Of a stretch of 59,126 bases of DNA, positions 54,633 through 59,126 are shown piece after piece. Position numbers and translations under genes: made by a program. The notes under the pieces are model-generated. The model was not told the origin of the DNA and did no database searches. It saw nothing but the letters and a program-made list of their open reading frames with translations. Source of the DNA: Accumulibacter sp. (lineage in GTDB: Bacteria > Pseudomonadota > Gammaproteobacteria > Burkholderiales > Rhodocyclaceae); the NCBI RefSeq assembly GCF_023806565.1, contig NZ_JAMTDV010000138.1, positions 1-59,126 on the forward strand, read 5' to 3'. Numbering within the stretch: the first letter of the stretch is position 1; the number at the start of each line of letters is the position of its first letter.

Positions 54633-55187
54633 TCACGGCTTGCCGTAATATTTCTCGTAGGCCTTTCGCCAGTCGTTGACCAGCATCGCCCGCGCAGCAT
54701 CGAGGGAGATTCTGCCGGCGCACAATTCGATGTGGAGGCGGTTCTCGAGCTTGTCTTTGAGTGCGGCGTTCCATGGGCTGGTGCCATAGGTCTGCGGCCA
54801 GAGGTTTTTCACCTCGTCGGCACCGCCGAGTTCACGGCTGATCAGGTGATCGATCTCACAGCGTCTGCCACGCGCATCGGGCACGCAGCGGGCGTCGTCA
54901 TTGCCGGACAGGCCATACGCTTCAAAAACCTGTTGCTTCATGGCGTCGCTCACATGGCGCTCGTCACGACCCCAGCGGATGCTGCAGATCCTGGCCTTGG
55001 TCAATCCCGGGCGGACCGCTCCCGGTGTCCTGGTCGGATCCGGAATGTCGTCAGCGAAACTCGCTCCGGCAAGCATCGTGCTCAGGGCCAGGGCGGCCAG
55101 CAAGTGGCGCAGGATCGGGCTGCCCGGCGGTCGTCGTTGCCTGGCCGTCCGCGCAAATGCGCCGAGCGGCAGACGGCACGCACTCAT
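54633..55187 (-). CDS. Exported HNH-like protein (184 aa)
   Basis: The ATG at 55187 gives MSACRLPLGA followed by a signal peptide (LLAALALSTMLAGASFA); the longer frame to 55766 overlaps the PAP2 gene. The mature part has an HNH-nuclease-type centre CEIDHLISRELGGADEVKNLWPQ, read in parts, with Cys110 and His113, and three more Cys. The role could be a periplasmic or secreted nuclease, or an HNH-fold protein without nuclease activity. It is not next to a toxin-immunity pair. Confidence 0.7.
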   Translation of the reverse strand: MSACRLPLGAFARTARQRRPPGSPILRHLLAALALSTMLAGASFADDIPDPTRTPGAVRPGLTKARICSIRWGRDERHVSDAMKQQVFEAYGLSGNDDARCVPDARGRRCEIDHLISRELGGADEVKNLWPQTYGTSPWNAALKDKLENRLHIELCAGRISLDAARAMLVNDWRKAYEKYYGKP

Positions 55188-55231
55188 CGTCGACCATCGC
55201 GAACGCCGGCCCGCCGCTTGATCCAGCCGCT

Positions 55232-55900
55232 TCACACAGCACTCGGCGGCAGCGTTGCTCGTTCGCCGTCGGCGGGCGAAGGAGGCGCGACAGGAGACGC
55301 GGCGCGGCGCGGGAGGGAAAAGACGCTGGTCGCGATCCAGCCACAGGTTCCGCCACAGAGGTAGCCGAAGAGAACATCCGCCGGAAAATGTGCGCCGACG
55401 CTGACCCGCGAGACGCCGACCAGCGCAGCAAAAAGCACGAGGACCGCGCGCCAGCCGTACCCCGCCGGCCGCCAGAAGACGGTCAATACCAGCATGGCGA
55501 ATGCCGAGTGCCCGCTGGGGAAGCTGTGTGGCGATTCCGGCTCGACCAGGACGCGCACGCTGCCTGCGGGCAGCACGGCCGACGGGCGAGGCAGGTCGAA
55601 GCCGATCTTCATGAGGCTCACGAGCACGACGGAGAGCCCGCAAGCGAACACGAAAATCACCAGCGTTCGCAAGACGGTTGCCGGCGCCGGCAGCCAGGAA
55701 AGCACCGCCGGCCGCGCTGCGACAGGCGGCACGGCGAGCAGACAGAGCATAGCCGCCATGATCCACGGCGCATTGCCAAATGCTCCCAGCCTGGTTGCGA
55801 GCACCATCAGTGGGTCGAGCAGCGGGCCATGGAAGCCATTCACTGCGGCAAAAATTGCCTGGTTCAAGCCGAACCAGTCATAGCAGACCGTACCGAGCAC
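55232..55900 (-). CDS. PAP2-family membrane phosphatase
   Basis: Predicted lipid or undecaprenyl pyrophosphate phosphatase in the inner membrane. The three PAP2 motifs are KIGFDLPRP, SFPSGHS and SRVSVGAHFPADV. About six membrane segments are present. I take the GTG at 55900 after GGAGAAGGAGAAG as start (222 residues). The frame extends to an ATG at 56008, but those 36 codons are Arg-rich and not membrane-like. Confidence 0.88.
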   Translation of the reverse strand: MLGTVCYDWFGLNQAIFAAVNGFHGPLLDPLMVLATRLGAFGNAPWIMAAMLCLLAVPPVAARPAVLSWLPAPATVLRTLVIFVFACGLSVVLVSLMKIGFDLPRPSAVLPAGSVRVLVEPESPHSFPSGHSAFAMLVLTVFWRPAGYGWRAVLVLFAALVGVSRVSVGAHFPADVLFGYLCGGTCGWIATSVFSLPRRAASPVAPPSPADGERATLPPSAV

Positions 55901-56429
55901 CTCGACTTCTCCTTCTCCACGAAACGCTTCCCGCGAACCACGAACGAATTGCAGGCGGCCAGTCCGTACCCCGGCCAGCCCCGGCGCCAAGCGCACTGCC
56001 AGCGGCAAGACTCGCCTGTGATGCGCTGCACGTTCGACGGCAGCGGCTGGCCCGCGAATCGGCGAACGCGCGAGCCGCGTGGCGTGCTGCGAAGTTCATC
56101 CTGCGAATCCGGAAATCAACGATAAAACAAATCATTATAACCTGGAATTGGCCTCTTGCGGCAGCTGACCGAGCGCGCGCGGAGGGTGAGCGCGATTCAC
56201 GCCATGCGCGATCCTCGTCTCCGTGCACCCGCCGGCGTGACCGGACGCTGGCAGCTTGCCCGGTCGGTCATCGCCAACCGCCGGCGTCAAGGAAGTCGTC
56301 GATGAGCTGAGAGCACATGTCCCGCGGCGATTCTCGCACATCGGACAGGGCTGACGCGGACAACGCAGACGCGCATGATAAGATGAAAGTCGCCAAACGA
56401 CTTCAGCCGTCGGCTATGGCTTAACGGTC
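55901..56429. other. Gap between the PAP2 gene and uvrC with promoter-like segments
   Basis: An AT-rich patch at 56110-56150 is a plausible promoter for the PAP2 gene. Just before uvrC, TGATAAGAT at 56376-56384 is an extended -10 box giving a leader of about 40 bases. I see no gene in the rest. Confidence 0.35.
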
Positions 56430-58256
56430 ATGCCCACCCCTATCGAACCCTTCGACGCGAAATCGCTGCTGGCCAGCGTCACGGAGCTGCCCGGCGTCTA
56501 TCGGATGCTCGATGCTGCCGGGCAGGTGCTCTACGTCGGCAAGGCGAAGAATCTTCGCAAGCGGCTGGCCTCGTACTTCCGGGAAAATCATCCAAGTCCG
56601 CGCATCGCGCTGATGGTGGCGCAGATCGCCCGCGTGGAAACGACCGTCACGCGCTCGGAGGCCGAGGCGCTGCTGCTCGAGAACAATCTGATCAAGAGCC
56701 TTTCTCCCCGCTACAACATCCTGTTTCGTGACGACAAGTCATATCCCTACATCGTTCTGACGCACGACGGCTATCCGCGGTTGGGCTTCTTCCGCGGCGC
56801 CACCGACCGGCGCGCCGACTACTTCGGCCCTTTCCCGTCTTCGACCGCGGTGCGCGAGAGCATCCATCTGCTGCAGCGGATGTTTCGCCTGCGCACCTGC
56901 GAAAATCCCGTGTTCCACAATCGTTCACGGCCGTGTCTGCTCTACCAGATCAGACGTTGCTCGGGCCCCTGCGTGGGGCTGATCGCGCCGGCACGCTATG
57001 CCGAGGACGTGCGCCTGGCCACCCTGTTTCTGCAGGGCCGGCAGCAGGACGTGATCGGCAGTCTCTCGGCGGCCATGGATCAGGCGGCCGCGCGGCTCGC
57101 CTTCGAGCAGGCGGCGGTGTATCGCGACCAGATTCAGTCGCTGCGGCAGGTCCAGGAAAAGCAGTACGTCGAGAGTGGCAGGGATGGCGATGCCGACATC
57201 GTCGCCGCCGTCGAGAATGGCGGCCTGCTCTGCGTCAACCTGGCGATGGTGCGAGGTGGTCGGCACCTCGGCGACCGGCCGCAGTTCCCCGTCCATGCCG
57301 CCGAGTCCACGCCGCGCGAGGCATTGACGGCATTTCTCTACCAGCACTATCTCTCGCATCCGATCCCGCCGCGAATCTTCGTCAATCTGGCATTGGCCGA
57401 CGACGAGGTTGGCGACTGCCTCAAGGAAATGGCCGCACAGCCGACAAGAATCGGGGAGCCCAGATCGACGATGCAGCGGATCTGGGTCGAAATGGCCGAG
57501 CAGAACGCTCAGCTGGCGATCCGTTCGCGCCGCAACCTGCTGGCGCGACAGGGTGCCAGGCTCGACGCCCTCTGTCGTGCGCTCGCTCTCGAACCCGACG
57601 ATGAAGAGGAGGCGCGCATCGAGTGTTTCGACATCAGCCACACGCAGGGAAGCGCGACGGTCGCGGCCTGCGTCGTCTACCAGGGCGGCGGCATGCGCAA
57701 GTCGGACTACCGGCGCTTCAACATCGGCGAAATCGAGCCCGGGGACGACTACGCGGCGATCCGTCAGGCGGTGCACCGGCGCTACGAGCGGCTGTTGACC
57801 GGAGACGGTATGCTGCCTACCCTGATCCTGATCGACGGCGGCAGCGGCCAGGTGAGCGCGGCGGCCGCGGCGCTTGAGGAACTCGGCCTGGGCCAGTTGC
57901 CGCTGCTCGGTGTCGCCAAGGGCGAGGCGCGCAAGCCGGGGCTTGAAACCTTGATATTCGCAGACGGCCGGGAGCCGTTACAATTGCCTCCGGCAGATCC
58001 GGCCCTTCATCTGATTCAGGAAATTCGCGATGAAGCGCATCGCTTTGCCGTTTCCGGTCATCGCGCCCGACGCGGCAGAGCGGTGCAGAGTTCCCGCCTG
58101 GAGGAAATCGGCGGGATCGGACCAAAGCGGCGCAAGGCGCTGATTTCGCGCTTTGGTGGTCTGCAAGGGATTGCGGATGCCGGAGTCGATCAACTGACGG
58201 CGGTTCCCGGAATCAGTCGGGACCTGGCCGAGAAAATTTACGCAGCTTTGCATTGA
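56430..58256 (+). CDS. uvrC: Excinuclease ABC subunit C
   Basis: UvrC makes the dual incision in nucleotide excision repair with UvrA and UvrB. The 608-residue protein has the GIY-YIG domain (GVYRMLDAAGQVLYVGKAKNLRKRL in parts), a four-Cys region (CENPVFHNRSRPCLLYQIRRCSGPC read in parts), the UVR motif, the RNase H-like part (IECFDISHTQG) and a C-terminal helix-hairpin-helix (GIGPKRRKALISRFGG, PGISRDLAEKIY). The ATG at 56430 is correct by family length. Its stop overlaps the pgsA ATG by one base. Confidence 0.97.
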   Translation: MPTPIEPFDAKSLLASVTELPGVYRMLDAAGQVLYVGKAKNLRKRLASYFRENHPSPRIALMVAQIARVETTVTRSEAEALLLENNLIKSLSPRYNILFRDDKSYPYIVLTHDGYPRLGFFRGATDRRADYFGPFPSSTAVRESIHLLQRMFRLRTCENPVFHNRSRPCLLYQIRRCSGPCVGLIAPARYAEDVRLATLFLQGRQQDVIGSLSAAMDQAAARLAFEQAAVYRDQIQSLRQVQEKQYVESGRDGDADIVAAVENGGLLCVNLAMVRGGRHLGDRPQFPVHAAESTPREALTAFLYQHYLSHPIPPRIFVNLALADDEVGDCLKEMAAQPTRIGEPRSTMQRIWVEMAEQNAQLAIRSRRNLLARQGARLDALCRALALEPDDEEEARIECFDISHTQGSATVAACVVYQGGGMRKSDYRRFNIGEIEPGDDYAAIRQAVHRRYERLLTGDGMLPTLILIDGGSGQVSAAAAALEELGLGQLPLLGVAKGEARKPGLETLIFADGREPLQLPPADPALHLIQEIRDEAHRFAVSGHRARRGRAVQSSRLEEIGGIGPKRRKALISRFGGLQGIADAGVDQLTAVPGISRDLAEKIYAALH

Positions 58257-58834
58257 TGCCCCTGAACATTCCCATCCTGCTGACCTGGCTGCGGATCATC
58301 CTGATCCCGCTGCTGATCGCAGCGTATTACGTACCGGAAGCATCCGCTCTGGGCTCCGTCCGTGATCTCGCGGCGACGCTGCTGTTCGTGGTCGCGGCCG
58401 GTACCGACTGGCTCGACGGCTATCTCGCACGGCGCTGGCAGCAGACCTCTGCTTTCGGTGCCTTCCTCGATCCGGTTGCCGACAAGCTGATGGTAGCCGC
58501 GGCGCTGATCATCCTCGTGCAGCTCGGCCGGCTCGACGCCATCCTGGCAATGATCATCATCGGCCGCGAGATCACCATTTCCGCCCTGCGCGAGTGGATG
58601 GCGCAGATTGGCGCGCACAAGAGCGTGGCGGTATCGATGATCGGCAAGATCAAGACGACCGCGCAGATGGTTGCCATTCCGATGCTCCTCTACCACGCGC
58701 CACTTCTGGGGATCGACTTCTTCCAGGTGGGCACATGGCTGATCTACGTTGCCGCCGTGCTCACCCTCTGGTCGATGGGCTATTACATGCGAATGGCCTG
58801 GCCGTATCTGATCGAACAGGATCGCAGACGGTAG
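58256..58834 (+). CDS. pgsA: CDP-diacylglycerol--glycerol-3-phosphate 3-phosphatidyltransferase
   Basis: Makes phosphatidylglycerol phosphate in the inner membrane. The 192 residues contain the CDP-alcohol phosphotransferase signature DG-x2-AR-x8-G-x3-D-x3-D (DGYLARRWQQTSAFGAFLDPVADK in parts) and several membrane segments. The ATG at 58256 shares its A with the uvrC TGA; the TTG one codon earlier is possible but unneeded. uvrC-pgsA coupling is usual in proteobacteria. Confidence 0.96.
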   Translation: MPLNIPILLTWLRIILIPLLIAAYYVPEASALGSVRDLAATLLFVVAAGTDWLDGYLARRWQQTSAFGAFLDPVADKLMVAAALIILVQLGRLDAILAMIIIGREITISALREWMAQIGAHKSVAVSMIGKIKTTAQMVAIPMLLYHAPLLGIDFFQVGTWLIYVAAVLTLWSMGYYMRMAWPYLIEQDRRR

Positions 58835-58863
58835 CCGCCAGCGGGCAAGGACGGGCAAGGGCG

Positions 58864-58891
58864 TTGACAGCGGGGGGCAGCCCTTTATAAT
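58864..58891 (+). promoter_or_regulatory. Consensus sigma-70 promoter for the tRNA genes
   Basis: TTGACA (58864-58869), a 16-base spacer and TATAAT (58886-58891) match both hexamers perfectly. They place the start of transcription about 8 bases before the tRNA-Gly gene. A GC-rich discriminator (GCGC) follows, typical of stringently controlled stable-RNA promoters. Confidence 0.95.
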
Positions 58892-58906
58892 GCGCACTCG
58901 CTGCAC

Positions 58907-58982
58907 GCGGGAGTAGCTCAGTTGGTAGAGCGATACCTTGCCAAGGTATAGGTCGAGAGTTCGAGACTCTTTTCCCGCTCCA
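58907..58982 (+). tRNA. tRNA-Gly (anticodon GCC)
   Basis: The acceptor stem GCGGGAG pairs with TTCCCGC, with an encoded CCA end. The D-loop is AGCTCAGTTGGTAGAGC, the anticodon loop is TTGCCAA giving GCC, and the T-loop is TTCGAGA. It comes directly after pgsA behind the consensus promoter. Confidence 0.96.
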
Positions 58983-59045
58983 GATCTTCCGCACGGCACC
59001 CGGACCACTCCGGCCAGGCCGTGCCGCCAGTCAGCAGACCGGCGC

Positions 59046-59119
59046 GGCGCGATAGCAAAGCGGTTATGCACCGGATTGCAAATCCGTGTAGGTGGGTTCG
59101 ACTCCCGCTCGCGCCTCCA
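59046..59119 (+). tRNA. tRNA-Cys (anticodon GCA)
   Basis: The acceptor stem GGCGCGA pairs with TCGCGCC, with an encoded CCA. The anticodon loop TTGCAAA gives GCA, and the T-loop is TTCGACT. It is probably co-transcribed with tRNA-Gly, 63 bases upstream. Confidence 0.95.
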
Positions 59120-59126
59120 AAAAAGT

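Noticed and set aside
1-59126. CRISPR array, intact insertion sequence or prophage
   Set aside because: No regularly spaced direct repeats, transposase with inverted ends, integrase or phage structural gene was seen.

Overview
This is a high-GC bacterial chromosomal segment, most likely from a betaproteobacterium of the Rhodocyclales (Accumulibacter-like). The pointers are the glyA-nrdR-ribD and uvrC-pgsA-tRNA-Gly-tRNA-Cys orders, a complete epmA/efp/epmB set, a PEP-CTERM secreted protein behind a sigma-54-type promoter, and many Tat-exported proteins and c-type cytochromes. The genus is inference; no rRNA or other marker in the window settles it.

Layout. 1-6.7 kb: housekeeping genes (end of a helical-repeat protein, a small unknown, glyA-nrdR-ribD, a KefB/C-type antiporter, a small secreted protein, an NlpC/P60 lipoprotein). 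6.8-17.4 kb: a polyamine/GABA locus made of a four-gene spermidine/putrescine-type ABC importer, a MocR regulator, gabD-gabT and a nitrilase-family amidase. AATTGGT/ACCAATT elements lie upstream of both the importer and the MocR/gabD pair. 17.6-26.2 kb: a minus-strand cluster of an allene-oxide-cyclase-like lipoprotein, a DASS anion symporter, a 930-residue Orn/Lys/Arg decarboxylase, an ATP-grasp ligase, a C45-type Ntn acyltransferase/hydrolase and a glutamate-type binding protein. The decarboxylase, ligase and Ntn enzyme together look like an undescribed amine-amide pathway and are the main candidate for a new system. 26.9-34.1 kb: a second antiporter, then a decayed sulfatase locus. Arylsulfatase, sulfatase-maturing radical SAM enzyme and sensor kinase carry in-frame TGA, TAA and TAG respectively, and the kinase also has two frameshifts. 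Only the FixJ-type response regulator is intact.

34.3-36.7 kb: universal stress protein, Tat-exported dienelactone hydrolase, and an AhpD-like enzyme preceded by a 38-codon ORF. 37.0-45.8 kb: a same-strand run of five exported or membrane proteins, four of them di-heme c-type cytochromes. Two are tandem RoxA-like paralogues and one protein is an unknown lipoprotein. The run ends at a strong bidirectional hairpin facing a TlpA-like thioredoxin/transglutaminase pair. 47.5-51.2 kb: the PEP-CTERM gene and the EF-P beta-lysylation module. 51.3-56.0 kb: GST, VOC protein, YceI protein, Tat metallophosphoesterase, small membrane protein, exported HNH-like protein and PAP2 phosphatase. 56.4-59.1 kb: uvrC-pgsA, a consensus sigma-70 promoter and two tRNAs.

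No CRISPR array, intact insertion sequence, rRNA or recognisable riboswitch was seen. All product names come from reading the translated sequences and recognising motifs; no database search was run.
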